From contig NZ_RPEN01000158.1 in assembly GCF_003991405.1 (NCBI RefSeq), positions 124,001-188,000 of the forward strand: a stretch of DNA of 64,000 nt, written 5' to 3'. The notes beneath the pieces are model-generated. The model was not told the origin of the DNA, did no database searches, and saw only the letters and a program-made list of their open reading frames with translations. Below, one piece after another: positions 38,134 to 47,592 of the stretch. The position numbers and the translations under genes are program-made. This DNA is from Pseudorhodobacter sp. E13 (GTDB taxonomy: Bacteria > Pseudomonadota > Alphaproteobacteria > Rhodobacterales > Rhodobacteraceae). How positions within the stretch are numbered: the first letter of the stretch is position 1; the number at the start of each line of letters is the position of its first letter.

Positions 38134-38394
38134 GATATCCTCTGTCCTCAGTCACCAATCTTCAGCATCGCGGCGAAAAACCGCGCCCCGTGCATTTCAC
38201 AGACCATAGGTCGGCCAAGACGCCAAGACCAAAGATGCGTTAACTTTGCGGAAACTTGGCCGCCCGTTTCGCTGCCCGCACCCAGCGCGGGAAATCCGGG
38301 CAATCGTTGCCTTTGCGGCATCAATCGGGGCATCGGCGCTTTACCCAGCCGCGGGGGTCGTCTAATCAGATTGGGGAAGCATAAAGGGCCAGAC

Positions 38395-39183
38395 ATGCGC
38401 ATTCTGATCACCAATGATGACGGCATCAACGCTCCGGGGTTAGAGGTGCTGCTGGAAATCGCCACCGAGATTGCCGGGCCGGGGGGCGAAGTCTGGACGG
38501 TGGCACCGGCGTTTGAACAATCGGGTGTGGGGCATTGCATCAGCTATACCCATCCGATGATGATCGCTGAACTGGGCCCGCGCCGCTTTGCCGCCGAGGG
38601 CAGCCCCGCCGATTGCGTGCTGGCAGGGCTTTACGATGTGATGACCGATGGCCGCCCCGATCTGGTGTTGTCCGGGGTGAACCGGGGCAACAACGCGGGG
38701 CAGAATGTGCTGTATTCCGGCACCATCGGCGGCGCGATGGAGGCAGCCTTGCAAGGCGTGCCCGCCATCGCGATGTCGCAGTTTCTGGGAGAGCGGACGA
38801 ATGTGCTGGCCGACCCGTTTGAAGGCGCGCGCCGGCATGGTGCGGCGGTGGTGCGGGCGCTGCTGGACAAGGGTCTTTGGGACCATAACGATGATTATCA
38901 ACTGTTCTACAACATCAACTTCCCGCCCTGCTCTGCCGCCGATGTAAAGGGCAGCAAGGTTGTGGCCCAAGGCTGGCGGCCCGGCACCTATTTCGGGGTG
39001 GAACCCCATCACGCCCCCAATGGCCGCCGGTTCCTGTGGATCAAGGGCGGCGCGCAACAGGTCCGGTCTGCCCCCGGCACCGATGTTGCCGCCAATATGG
39101 ATGATTTCATCGCCATCACCCCCATGCGCGCCGATCTGACCGCGCATGACCGCTTGGCCGATCTGGAGGCACGCTTGGCATGA
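38395..39183 (+). CDS. surE: 5'/3'-nucleotidase SurE
   Basis: A 262-residue survival protein and nucleotide monophosphatase. The start at 38395 gives [15 protein letters not shown], with the NDDG metal motif at residues 8-11, and [25 protein letters not shown] near residue 85 is the family signature (given in part). It overlaps pcm by four bases (ATGA). The surE-pcm-nlpD order matches that of many proteobacteria. Confidence 0.97.
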   Translation: MRILITNDDGINAPGLEVLLEIATEIAGPGGEVWTVAPAFEQSGVGHCISYTHPMMIAELGPRRFAAEGSPADCVLAGLYDVMTDGRPDLVLSGVNRGNNAGQNVLYSGTIGGAMEAALQGVPAIAMSQFLGERTNVLADPFEGARRHGAAVVRALLDKGLWDHNDDYQLFYNINFPPCSAADVKGSKVVAQGWRPGTYFGVEPHHAPNGRRFLWIKGGAQQVRSAPGTDVAANMDDFIAITPMRADLTAHDRLADLEARLA

Positions 39184-39848
39184 CCATAGGCGCCGATGGC
39201 TCTGAGGATGACGATCTGGCCGAGCGCAAGATGCGGTTTCTCTTTGCGCTGCGGTCCAAAGGCGTGACCGACAGCCGCGTGCTGACGGCAATGGAACGGG
39301 TGGACCGGGGGCTGTTCATCAAGGGCCTGTTTGCCGACCGCACCTATGAAGATATGCCACTGCCTATCGCCTGCGGCCAGACCATCAGCCAGCCATCGGT
39401 TGTGGGGCTGATGACGCAGGCCTTGAACGTGCAGCCACGCGATACCGTGCTGGAGGTGGGCACCGGCTCTGGCTATCAGGCGGCAATTCTGGCGCAACTG
39501 GCCCGCCGGGTGTATACCGTCGATCGCCATCGCCGCCTTGTGCGCGAAGCGATGGAAGTGTTTCGCACGCTCAACCTTGCCAATATCACCGCCTTCGCCG
39601 CCGATGGCAGCTTTGGCCTGCCCGACCAAGGCCCGTTTGACCGTATCCTTGTGACCGCCGCCGCCGAAGACCCGCCCGGCCCCCTCTTGGCGCAGTTGAA
39701 GATCGGGGGTATCATGGTGGTGCCGGTAGGCCAATCGGATGCCGTGCAAAGCCTGATCAAGGTGACACGCCTTGAAAAGGGCTATGATTACGAGGAGCTT
39801 CGCCCCGTGCGCTTCGTGCCGCTGATCGAAGGTCTGGGTGCCGAGTGA
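39180..39848 (+). CDS. pcm: Protein-L-isoaspartate O-methyltransferase
   Basis: A 222-residue repair enzyme that methylates isoaspartyl residues in aged proteins. It has the true PIMT motif CGQTISQPS (near residue 65) and SAM motif [11 protein letters not shown] (near 91). The ATG at 39180 overlaps the surE stop. It contrasts with the PIMT-like protein at 27608, which lacks the GQTIS motif. Confidence 0.96.
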   Translation: MTIGADGSEDDDLAERKMRFLFALRSKGVTDSRVLTAMERVDRGLFIKGLFADRTYEDMPLPIACGQTISQPSVVGLMTQALNVQPRDTVLEVGTGSGYQAAILAQLARRVYTVDRHRRLVREAMEVFRTLNLANITAFAADGSFGLPDQGPFDRILVTAAAEDPPGPLLAQLKIGGIMVVPVGQSDAVQSLIKVTRLEKGYDYEELRPVRFVPLIEGLGAE

Positions 39849-39908
39849 CGATGTAAAACCAACGCGCACCGGGGTTAACCCGGGCGAACCCTGAGTAGAG
39901 GCCGAGCC

Positions 39909-41096
39909 ATGATGACCCGTTATTCCCGGATTTTGACCGTTTCCGTAGCCCTTGGGGCCCTGAGTGCCTGCGCACCGGGCGGCGGGGGCCTTGACTGGGA
40001 CCTGCGCGGCATTGCGGGCGGGCAGCTCAGCACCTCGGATGCCGCACGTCAGGCCACCCAACAGCGGCCCCGCCCCGATGCGCGCGGCGTGATTGCCTAT
40101 CCCGGCTATCAGGTCGCCTTGGCGCGGCGCGGCGATACGGTGCAATCGGTCGCGGACCGTCTGGGAATGACCGCGGATGAACTGGGGCGCTATAACGCCT
40201 TGAAACCGAATGACCTCTTGCGCGAAGGCGAAGTGATCGCCCTGCCCCGCCGCGTCGAATCCGCCCCGATCATCGGCACTGCCCCGCAAAGCGGCGCGAT
40301 CAGCGGCGGCACCATTGCCCCGGCCCCGGTCGAGGTGACGGCGATTGCCACCACCGCGCTGGACAGGGTTGGCACCACCAAGCCCACAGCCCCCGCCACC
40401 ACGGCCGAACAACCGGGCCGCCACCGGGTGCAGCGCGGCGAAACCGTCTATTCGATTGCCCGCACCTATGGCGTCAGCGTGAAGGCGCTGGCCGAATGGA
40501 ACACGCTGGGCGCAGACCTTAGCCTGCGCGAAAGTCAATATCTGCTGATCCCCACGCTCAGCGCCTCGGCCAATGCGCGCGCTGTGGGCAATGAGCCGGT
40601 GACAGCGCCGGGCAACGGCTCCCCCACGCCGGTGCCGCCTTCGGCAGCCAAACCCTTGCCAGATGAAAAGACCGCCCCCGCCGCCAGCAAGCCGCAGAAC
40701 ACGCCTGCCTCCCCCGATCTGGGGGCCACGCGCACGGCGGCCTCTTCCAGCGGCTATATCATGCCGGTCGATGGCCGGATCATCCGCGCCTTTGCCAAGG
40801 GCAAGAACGAAGGCATCGACATCGGCGCCAGCGCGGGCAGCCCGGTGAAAGCCACCGCCGATGGCGAAGTTGCGGTGATCAGCATGGGCACCGATCAGGT
40901 TCCGGTGCTGCTGCTGCGCCATGCCAATAACGTGCTGTCAATCTATGCCGGGATTGATGGCATAAAGGTGAAAAAGGGTGATAAGATCAAACGCGGCCAA
41001 ACGGTCGCTGTTGTGCGCAAGGCCGACCCGGCCTTCCTGCATTTCGAGATCCGCAAAGGATCTGAGGCGGTAGACCCGATGACCATGCTGCGCTGA
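39909..41096 (+). CDS. nlpD: NlpD-like lipoprotein with two LysM domains and M23 domain
   Basis: A 395-residue outer-membrane lipoprotein (lipobox LSAC, Cys21). Two LysM domains (about 64-113 and 172-215) bind peptidoglycan. The M23 domain (about 284-393) is degenerate: the first metal histidine is absent at the EGIDIGAS motif and only LHFEIR keeps a histidine. As in E. coli NlpD, it likely activates an amidase rather than cutting the wall itself. Follows pcm by 60 bases, giving a surE-pcm-nlpD operon. AGAGG upstream serves the ATG at 39909. Confidence 0.92.
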   Translation: MMTRYSRILTVSVALGALSACAPGGGGLDWDLRGIAGGQLSTSDAARQATQQRPRPDARGVIAYPGYQVALARRGDTVQSVADRLGMTADELGRYNALKPNDLLREGEVIALPRRVESAPIIGTAPQSGAISGGTIAPAPVEVTAIATTALDRVGTTKPTAPATTAEQPGRHRVQRGETVYSIARTYGVSVKALAEWNTLGADLSLRESQYLLIPTLSASANARAVGNEPVTAPGNGSPTPVPPSAAKPLPDEKTAPAASKPQNTPASPDLGATRTAASSSGYIMPVDGRIIRAFAKGKNEGIDIGASAGSPVKATADGEVAVISMGTDQVPVLLLRHANNVLSIYAGIDGIKVKKGDKIKRGQTVAVVRKADPAFLHFEIRKGSEAVDPMTMLR

Positions 41097-41115
41097 GGCA
41101 GGTCAGAGGCGCGAT

Positions 41116-42645
41116 TTAACCGCCCACCGGGGCAGCGCCGCCTGCTTTGGTTTGTGCCTCGATGTAAGGGGCCAGCCGGTCGGCAATTTCGGCGGCAGCG
41201 GCTGGGCGCTTGAAATTGTCCAGCACCGCTTGCCACAAGGGCGTGGCGCGTTCTGTCGCGGTCAGGCTGCCCGCCTCTGCCCAGGTGCCGTGGTTGGACA
41301 GGTCCGCGACCAAGGGCGGGTAAAAGGCGGTTCGGTAGCGTTGCATCGTATGCTCGGTTGCAAAGAAATGCCCACCCGGCGCCACATCGCAGAGCGCAGA
41401 CCAGCCAAGGCTGTCTTCATCTTCCGGCGTCGGCGCGCACAGCTCTGCCAGTGTTTGCAAAGCTTCGATATCATTGATGAATTTCTCATAGCCGAAGGTC
41501 AAGCCGCCCTCCAGCCAGCCCGCAGAATGGATGGTCAGCGTTGCATTGGCCTGAAGCGCTGCCCAAAGCGCCATATGGGTTTCCCCCGCCGCTTGCATAT
41601 CTGCGACGTTCGAAGCTGCCCCCGCCGCAGATCGCCAAGGCAACCCGATGTAACGCGCCAATTGGCCCGAACCGATGGACAGCTTGATATGGGCGGGCGT
41701 GCCAAAGGCTGGCGCGCCGGATTTCATATCGACATTGGACGCAAAGCCACCATAGGCCACAGGCGCGCCCATTTTTGCCAGTTGCGAAAGGGTGATCGCG
41801 CCCAAAGCCTCGGCATGTTGCAGGGTCAGCGCCCCCGCAATGGTGATCGGTGCCATCGCCCCCGCCAGACAAAACGGCGTGATGATCGCAAGCTGGCCCA
41901 TGCGCGCGAAATCAATCAACCCCTCGGCCATCGGCACATCAATTTGCCGCGGGGAATTGGTATTGATGACGGTATTGGCCCAAACGCCGCGCGAAAACTC
42001 CTCGTCTGACAGGTTCAGCCCGATGCGCATCATCTCAAGGCTTTGCATCGTCTGGCCCCGCCCCCGCGCAAAGATGAACATCGGCTTGTCGCCAAGGACC
42101 AATTGCGCACGGGTCATCGCGATATGGCGCAGGTTCGCAGCAATGTCTTGCGGTTCGGCAGAGGGGCCGAAAATATGGATCACATCGAAATGCTGTTGCA
42201 ACTTGAGGGTTTCGTGAAAGGCCTCAAGACTGCCCGCGCGGCGGCCCCGCAAACGATCCTGCACATTCGGACATCCGGCGCCGGGTGAAAACAACAGGGC
42301 ACCGGGTTCAAAGCGCTGCTCTCGGTCCGGGTTGGCGGCCCGCATCAGGATCGAACGCGGCGCAGCGGCCAGGCTTTCGGCGACCAGTTCCGGGCCGATC
42401 CGGACCATTTGACTGGCCTCATCCACCAGCGCCCCTGCGGCTTTGAATATGGCGCGGGCCTCTGGGTGCAGGATTTTCAGACCGAGTTCAGTCAGGACAC
42501 GCAGCGCCATGGCGTGAATATTCGCGATGGCATCGTCGGAAAACACGGATTGTGGCGCGAAGGGGTGGCGCAACTGCCGATAGGAATGGCTGCGCGGGGT
42601 TCCGATATCTGCGGAGCGCTGCCGCCCGCCGCGTCGATCTGCCAT
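41116..42645 (-). CDS. MttB-family methyltransferase without pyrrolysine
   Basis: A 509-residue TIM-barrel protein of the trimethylamine methyltransferase family. It contains LLFSPGAGCPNVQDR (near residue 122), GLTFGYEKFINDIEAL (near 405) and the C-terminal HTMQRYRTAFYPP. The frame has no in-frame amber codon, so it belongs to the non-pyrrolysine MttB group, some of which demethylate glycine betaine, proline betaine or carnitine in a corrinoid-dependent way. No corrinoid protein or methyltransferase II is adjacent. GGGG upstream of 42645 supports that start. It is convergent with nlpD. Confidence 0.85.
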   Translation of the reverse strand: MADRRGGRQRSADIGTPRSHSYRQLRHPFAPQSVFSDDAIANIHAMALRVLTELGLKILHPEARAIFKAAGALVDEASQMVRIGPELVAESLAAAPRSILMRAANPDREQRFEPGALLFSPGAGCPNVQDRLRGRRAGSLEAFHETLKLQQHFDVIHIFGPSAEPQDIAANLRHIAMTRAQLVLGDKPMFIFARGRGQTMQSLEMMRIGLNLSDEEFSRGVWANTVINTNSPRQIDVPMAEGLIDFARMGQLAIITPFCLAGAMAPITIAGALTLQHAEALGAITLSQLAKMGAPVAYGGFASNVDMKSGAPAFGTPAHIKLSIGSGQLARYIGLPWRSAAGAASNVADMQAAGETHMALWAALQANATLTIHSAGWLEGGLTFGYEKFINDIEALQTLAELCAPTPEDEDSLGWSALCDVAPGGHFFATEHTMQRYRTAFYPPLVADLSNHGTWAEAGSLTATERATPLWQAVLDNFKRPAAAAEIADRLAPYIEAQTKAGGAAPVGG

Positions 42646-42771
42646 CACCTGCCCCTTTCCCTTTGGCACAGGATGGGCGATGGAACGGCCAAGGCTTGGC
42701 AGTTTACGACAAAGACGTGTCGTTCCTGCGGGGCGGCGAAGGTGGGCAGCCCAGCAGACCGGGGGCAGCGC

Positions 42772-43611
42772 CTAAACCCTTACCCCATGCCGGGCGGCCA
42801 GATCGGTGAAGAACTGCCAAGCCACACGACCAGAACGAGAGCCGCGCGTGGCCTGCCATTCAATCGCCTCGGCCCGCAGGGTTTCTGCCGGAACCACCAG
42901 CCCATGCGCGGCGCAATAGCCATCAATCATCGCCAGATATTCATCCTGACTGCACGGGTGAAAGCCAAGCCACAGGCCGAAGCGATCCGACAACGAGACT
43001 TTCTCCTCCACCGCTTCGGACGGGCTGATCGCGGTGGAGCGTTCGTTCTCAATCATGTCGCGCGGCATCAGGTGGCGGCGGTTCGAGGTGGCGTAAAAGA
43101 TCACATTCTCGGGGCGGCCTTCGATGCCACCATCCAGCACCGCCTTGAGCGATTTGTAATGCTGGTCGTCATGGCTGAAGCTGAGGTCATCGCAAAACAG
43201 GATGAAGCGCCGGTCCGGGGCGGCGCGCAGATGGCGCAGCAGGGCTGTCACCGAGGGCAGATCCTCGCGGCTGAGTTCGACAAGGATCAGCGGATGGGTT
43301 TTGACAATATCGGCATGTATCGCCTTGACGAGGCTGGATTTTCCCATGCCCCGCGCGCCCCATAACAGCGCATTGTTGGCGGGCAGGCCGGCCGCGAAAT
43401 GGCGGGTGTTTTCGTGCAGGATATCCCGCGCGCGGTTGATCCCCACCAGCAGCGACATATCCACCCGCGACACCTGCGCCACCGGGTCCAGCCGTTCCGG
43501 CCCGGTGTGCCAGATAAAGGCGCTTGCGGCGTCGAAATCCGGGGCCGGTTGCGGGCGCGGGCTGATACGTTCCAGCGCCTCGGCAATGCGGATGAGGGCC
43601 GCGGCCTCCAT
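42772..43611 (-). CDS. DUF815 family AAA-type ATPase
   Basis: A 279-residue P-loop ATPase. Walker A is LLWGARGMGKSSL (near residue 85), Walker B is FILFCDDLSF (near 137), and the downstream sensor region includes TSNRRHLMPRDM. Its function is unproven. Its ATG at 43611 overlaps the tatC stop (TGATG), with GAGGTG as ribosome site, so it is translationally coupled to the Tat operon. A GTG one codon earlier is an alternative start. Confidence 0.88.
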   Translation of the reverse strand: MEAAALIRIAEALERISPRPQPAPDFDAASAFIWHTGPERLDPVAQVSRVDMSLLVGINRARDILHENTRHFAAGLPANNALLWGARGMGKSSLVKAIHADIVKTHPLILVELSREDLPSVTALLRHLRAAPDRRFILFCDDLSFSHDDQHYKSLKAVLDGGIEGRPENVIFYATSNRRHLMPRDMIENERSTAISPSEAVEEKVSLSDRFGLWLGFHPCSQDEYLAMIDGYCAAHGLVVPAETLRAEAIEWQATRGSRSGRVAWQFFTDLAARHGVRV

Positions 43612-44468
43612 CACTTCACCTCTTCGCCGCTATCGTCTTCCTCATACGCGTCTTCCTCAACCCACAGGCCTTGGGCGCGCAACTCGGCTTCGCGTTTCTT
43701 TTCAACGCGTTTCACCAGCAGGATCGAGATTTCATACAGCCCGTAAACCACCGCAAACAGGATGATCTGGGTGATGACATCGGGCGGCGTGACAACGGCG
43801 GCCAGCACCAGAATGGCCACCACCGCATATTTGCGCACCGAGGCCAGACCGCGCGCTGACACCAGCCCCGCCTTGCCCATCAGGGTCAGCAAAACAGGCA
43901 GCTGAAAGCAGATGCCAAAGGCCAGAATGAACTTGGTGGTCAGGGCCAGATATTCCTCCATCGAGCCTTGGAACAACACGCCTGCGGTGCCATTGGCCAC
44001 GTCCCCTGTGGTCGGGGTCATTTGCTGAAAGCCAAGGAAGAAATCAAAGGCCAGTGGCAGAATGGCGAAATAGGCAAAGGCCGCGCCCAGCGTGAACATG
44101 GCAGGCGACGCGATCAGGAAGGGCAGAAACGCGCCCTTTTCGTTCTTGTAAAGCCCCGGTGCCACAAAGCGCCACATCTGAAACGCGATCACCGGAAAGG
44201 CCAGAATGAAGCCCCCGAACAATGAGATGCGGATGGCGACGAAGAAGCCTTCTTGCAGCTTGATCAGCACCAGCCCGCAATCCTGGTTGCGATCGGCAAG
44301 GGCGGCGCAAATCGGCTGCGTCAGGAAGTTGAAGATCGGGTTCCAGACGGTAAAGCACAGCACCATGCCCACAAGGAAGGCCGCGACCGAATAGATCAAC
44401 CGGTTGCGCAGCTCTGCCAGATGTTCGATCAGCGGGGCGGAGCTATCGTCGATGTCATCGGCGCTCAT
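43611..44468 (-). CDS. tatC: Sec-independent translocase subunit TatC
   Basis: A 285-residue core membrane subunit of the twin-arginine exporter, which recognises the RR signal. It shows about six membrane helices and the N-terminal [13 protein letters not shown] (near residue 13) and [19 protein letters not shown] motif (near 130). A longer acidic C-terminal tail ([13 protein letters not shown]) is added beyond the usual 250-260 residues. It overlaps tatB by four bases (ATGA) upstream and the DUF815 gene downstream. Confidence 0.97.
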   Translation of the reverse strand: MSADDIDDSSAPLIEHLAELRNRLIYSVAAFLVGMVLCFTVWNPIFNFLTQPICAALADRNQDCGLVLIKLQEGFFVAIRISLFGGFILAFPVIAFQMWRFVAPGLYKNEKGAFLPFLIASPAMFTLGAAFAYFAILPLAFDFFLGFQQMTPTTGDVANGTAGVLFQGSMEEYLALTTKFILAFGICFQLPVLLTLMGKAGLVSARGLASVRKYAVVAILVLAAVVTPPDVITQIILFAVVYGLYEISILLVKRVEKKREAELRAQGLWVEEDAYEEDDSGEEVK

Positions 44469-45058
44469 GCGTCACTCTTTTTTGCGCGCGGTTTTTTGGC
44501 CGCGGTTGTCTTGGGGGCAGGTTTTGCGGCGGCTTTGGCGGCGGGTTTTGCCGCTGTTTTTGCCGCCGTTTTTGTAGCAGGTGCTTTCGGCTTGGCCGCA
44601 GGTTGTGCCGCAGGCGTGGGCGTGGGCGCAGGTTTGGCTGCCTCTATCCGCTCGGCCCGTTTCGCCGCCTGTGCGTCAGCAAGGGCTTGGGTGGCGGGGC
44701 CTTTGGCGGCCTCGGCTTTGGGCGCTTCGGGCTTGGGGGCAGCCGGATCGGGCTTTGCCTTCGCGACATTGCTCGATTTCATCGGGTCCCATTTTTCGAA
44801 CTTGGTCGCGGCATCCTTCACCGCATCCAACCCCATGGATTTGGCCGATGTTGCCTTGCGCAGGTCTGCGGCCACATCCTTGACCCCTGCCTCATCCGCC
44901 GCCGATTCCATCGCGCGGGAAAATTCGCGCGCCATGCCTTTGGCCTTGGCGGTAAACCGGCCAAGGGTGCGGAACATTTCGGGCAGGTCTTTCGGGCCGA
45001 TCACGATCAACGCGACGATGCCGATGACCATAAGCTCGGTCCAGCCGATATCAAACAT
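44465..45058 (-). CDS. tatB: Sec-independent translocase subunit TatB
   Basis: A 197-residue subunit with one N-terminal membrane helix ([21 protein letters not shown], given in part) and the hinge [10 protein letters not shown] that marks TatB. An amphipathic helix follows, and then from about residue 95 a long Ala/Lys/Pro-rich, low-complexity tail. It forms the signal-binding complex with TatC. It starts 28 bases after tatA. Confidence 0.95.
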   Translation of the reverse strand: MFDIGWTELMVIGIVALIVIGPKDLPEMFRTLGRFTAKAKGMAREFSRAMESAADEAGVKDVAADLRKATSAKSMGLDAVKDAATKFEKWDPMKSSNVAKAKPDPAAPKPEAPKAEAAKGPATQALADAQAAKRAERIEAAKPAPTPTPAAQPAAKPKAPATKTAAKTAAKPAAKAAAKPAPKTTAAKKPRAKKSDA

Positions 45059-45086
45059 GGGTGCGTTCCCCGCCTGTGATCTGCAA

Positions 45087-45299
45087 TCAGACCTTGTCTT
45101 TGGACTTCGGTGTCACATCCACCGCGCCTTCGGCGGTCTTGTTTTCCAGCTCTTCGCTTTCTTCTTTCACGCCCTTCTTGAACGCGTTGATGCCTTTGCC
45201 CACTTCGCCCATCAAGGACGAAACCTTGCCACGGCCAAACAGCACGAGCACGACAACGGCGATCAAAAGAAGGCCGGGAATACCGATATTGTTAAGCAT
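45087..45299 (-). CDS. tatA: Sec-independent translocase subunit TatA
   Basis: A 70-residue pore-forming subunit. A single membrane helix ([16 protein letters not shown], residues 6-21) ends in the FGRGK hinge, followed by an amphipathic helix and an acidic-basic tail. Length fits TatA. It is the first gene of the tatABC-DUF815 operon. A short HTH regulator diverges from it with 156 bases between. Confidence 0.96.
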   Translation of the reverse strand: MLNNIGIPGLLLIAVVVLVLFGRGKVSSLMGEVGKGINAFKKGVKEESEELENKTAEGAVDVTPKSKDKV

Positions 45300-45455
45300 T
45301 TGCCTATTCTCCCCTAGCGGGCGAAGCCTGTGCCGCCCGGAACATTACATCTTCCATTTATGGGGAACGCGGGCGGGATCAAAGGGGGATTCGGCTTTAC
45401 CCCGCGCGCTGCTGACAGTATTTTGTCAGTTGCCCCTTTGCAGACAGGTAACCGC

Positions 45456-45821
45456 ATGAGCCGCGACCAACGCATTTTCGATCTGATCCAGCGGATGCGC
45501 GATGGTCGGTTGCACACCGCGCAGGAACTGGCGGCGGAACTGGGCGTCTCTACCCGGACGATCTGGCGCGATATGGCGATGATGGCGGCCACCGGCATCC
45601 CGGTAGAGGGAGAGCGCGGGCTTGGCTATATCCTGCGCGCGCCGCTCATGCTGCCGCCGGTGATGCTGACGCAGGATGAGTTGGAGGCGCTGATGGCCGG
45701 CCTTGGCCATGTGGCGGCAGGCGATGGGGCGCGGGCCCGTGCGGCGCGGGCACTGCGGTTCAAGGTGGCCACATTGCTGCCGCAAGCGGGCTTGGTGCCC
45801 GACCCGCAAGATCTGGCTTAA
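45456..45821 (+). CDS. Short HTH regulator, YafY-like without WYL domain
   Basis: A 121-residue protein whose first 60 residues are the HTH_11 winged helix typical of YafY/DeoR-type regulators (RIFDLIQRMRDGRLHTAQEL, then VSTRTIWRDMAMM). The C-terminal part (LMLPPVMLTQDELEALMAGL) matches only the beginning of the WYL ligand-binding region and then stops. The start at 45456 is preceded by AGG. It could regulate the divergent tat operon or be a shortened family member; the target is unknown. Confidence 0.78.
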   Translation: MSRDQRIFDLIQRMRDGRLHTAQELAAELGVSTRTIWRDMAMMAATGIPVEGERGLGYILRAPLMLPPVMLTQDELEALMAGLGHVAAGDGARARAARALRFKVATLLPQAGLVPDPQDLA

Positions 45822-45843
45822 GCCCCTTTTTCAGGCCCCGTTC

Positions 45844-46923
45844 TCAGGCCGGAAACACAAAGCAGCGATCCCGCCGGATCATCAGCCACAAGGGCGTGCC
45901 AAGTTTGGGCAGGAACACCCCCGGCACCGCGGCGGTGAGTTTGGAGCCGTCGAACTCCATCGTGAAATCGACAAGGCTTTCATGGCCCAGAAACCGCGCG
46001 CGCGACACCACGCCCCGCGCAGGCGTGCCATCTTGCGGCGTGGGGTTGGGGCCACGGCCCGCACGGTCAAAGTCGATTTTCAGGTGCTGCGGGCGGATGA
46101 CAATTTCCACCTTGCCACCATCGGCATGGCCCGGCGTCAGAAAGGCCCCGAAAGGCGTCTGCGTCAGCGCCCCTTTAGAAACACCGTGGATCACGTTGAT
46201 ATCACTAAAGAAAGCCGCCGCTGCCCGATCCATCGGCGCGTTATAGATATTATAGGGAGAGCCGCGCTGCACGATTTTGCCGTTGCGCATCAGCGCAATC
46301 TCATCGGCCATGCGCAGCGCCTCATCCGGTTCATGCGTGACCAGCAAAACGGCGGCGCCTTCGTCTTTCAGCACCTCCAGCGTGGTGTCGCGGATGCCGT
46401 CGCGCAGACGGTTATCAAGGCCCGAGAACGGCTCATCCATCAGCATGATCCGGGGGCGCGGCGCAAGGGCGCGGGCCAAGGCCACGCGCTGCTGTTCGCC
46501 GCCCGACAGCTCATGCGGGTGTTTATGCGCAAAGCCTGACAGGTTGACGCGCTCCAGCAACTCCCCCACCCGCGCGTCCTTGCTGCGGGCATCGCCATGC
46601 AGGCCAAACGCTACGTTCTTGGCCACGCTCAGATGCGGAAACAGCGCGAAATCCTGAAACATCATGCCAACCCCGCGCGCCTCGGGCGGCAGGTGGATGC
46701 GGTCATCGCAGACGGTCTGGCCTTCGATGCGGATGCTGCCGCTGTCGGGGGTCTCTACCCCCGCGATCATCCGCAAGGTGGTGGATTTTCCGCAACCCGA
46801 TGGCCCCAGCAAGCAAGTCACCTGCCCCGCCGCCACGGTCAGCGACAGATCGGACACAACAGCCCGGCTGCCGAACTGGCGCGAAAGCTGTGTGACTTCC
46901 AGTCTGGGCGGTGCTTTGGTCAT
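45844..46923 (-). CDS. ABC transporter ATPase, FbpC (iron(III)) type
   Basis: A 359-residue ATPase with a C-terminal TOBE-type domain. Walker A is GPSGCGKST (near residue 38), signature LSGGEQQRVA (near 138), Walker B MLMDEPFSGLD (near 158). The family serves ferric iron or polyamine/anion uptake. No binding protein or permease adjoins it, so partners must lie elsewhere. The upstream gene on the same strand is a phosphatase-like protein 81 bases away; cotranscription is possible. Confidence 0.9.
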   Translation of the reverse strand: MTKAPPRLEVTQLSRQFGSRAVVSDLSLTVAAGQVTCLLGPSGCGKSTTLRMIAGVETPDSGSIRIEGQTVCDDRIHLPPEARGVGMMFQDFALFPHLSVAKNVAFGLHGDARSKDARVGELLERVNLSGFAHKHPHELSGGEQQRVALARALAPRPRIMLMDEPFSGLDNRLRDGIRDTTLEVLKDEGAAVLLVTHEPDEALRMADEIALMRNGKIVQRGSPYNIYNAPMDRAAAAFFSDINVIHGVSKGALTQTPFGAFLTPGHADGGKVEIVIRPQHLKIDFDRAGRGPNPTPQDGTPARGVVSRARFLGHESLVDFTMEFDGSKLTAAVPGVFLPKLGTPLWLMIRRDRCFVFPA

Positions 46924-47004
46924 GGGGTGGCGCGGCCTTACCTTATCAATTCAATCGGGAATGGGTTAGCAGGGCAAGGCCGATGGGGCAAGAGCCAGCG
47001 CCCG

Positions 47005-47592
47005 TCACGTTGCCGCAGCCGTTTCCAGCGCGCGCCACGCATGGTCGGGGGCAAAGCCCGCAGGGCCGATGCGACCGGCCCAAAAACTGCCGCCCCGTTT
47101 TTGATCCTGCGCGCGGCTGATCGGCGTGCGGGTCAGCGCGCACCACAGAAAACTGCCCACCGCGCCATGACCGACAAACAGTATATTGTCTGAAACTTCG
47201 GCCAGAACCTCTTGATAGGCTTTGACAATCCGCGCGGTGGCGGCCTCTGCGCTTTCCCAGCCTTGCGGGCCGGTTGCGGGATAGGCGAACAGCGCATCGG
47301 CAAGCGCCTCATGCTGGTCCTGCGGCAAATAGCCGGTCGCGCTGCGATCCACCTCGCCCATATCAGGGTGAATGTGCAAGGGCAGCGCAAAACCATTGGC
47401 AAGCGCCTCGGCCGTCTGCTGGGCCTTCACCTCGGGCGAGGTGACGATGCGCCAGCCACGCCCCGGCCAGCCACGCTTGATCGCAGCGCGCAGGCGGCGA
47501 CATCCCTGATCCGAGATTTCCCAATCCGGAACAGGTGTTTGCGGGTCGATCTTCACCTCTGGGTGCGACAAATACAGGATGCGCTGGGTCAT
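47005..47592 (-). CDS. Degenerate histidine phosphatase family protein
   Basis: A 195-residue member of the phosphoglycerate-mutase/histidine phosphatase fold. The usual RHG catalytic motif is SHP here (residues 9-11): the histidine stays but the arginine is serine. A second pocket arginine is lysine (K56 in VKAQQTAEAL). The second catalytic histidine is present in FVGHGAVGSFL (His142). It may still act, with altered specificity, or be inactive. Its ATG overlaps the stop of the glycosyltransferase gene (ATGA). Confidence 0.82.
   Translation of the reverse strand: MTQRILYLSHPEVKIDPQTPVPDWEISDQGCRRLRAAIKRGWPGRGWRIVTSPEVKAQQTAEALANGFALPLHIHPDMGEVDRSATGYLPQDQHEALADALFAYPATGPQGWESAEAATARIVKAYQEVLAEVSDNILFVGHGAVGSFLWCALTRTPISRAQDQKRGGSFWAGRIGPAGFAPDHAWRALETAAAT

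Noticed and set aside
41116-42645. Possible pyrrolysine codon in the MttB-family gene
   Set aside because: The frame runs through with sense codons only, so there is no in-frame TAG to read as pyrrolysine.
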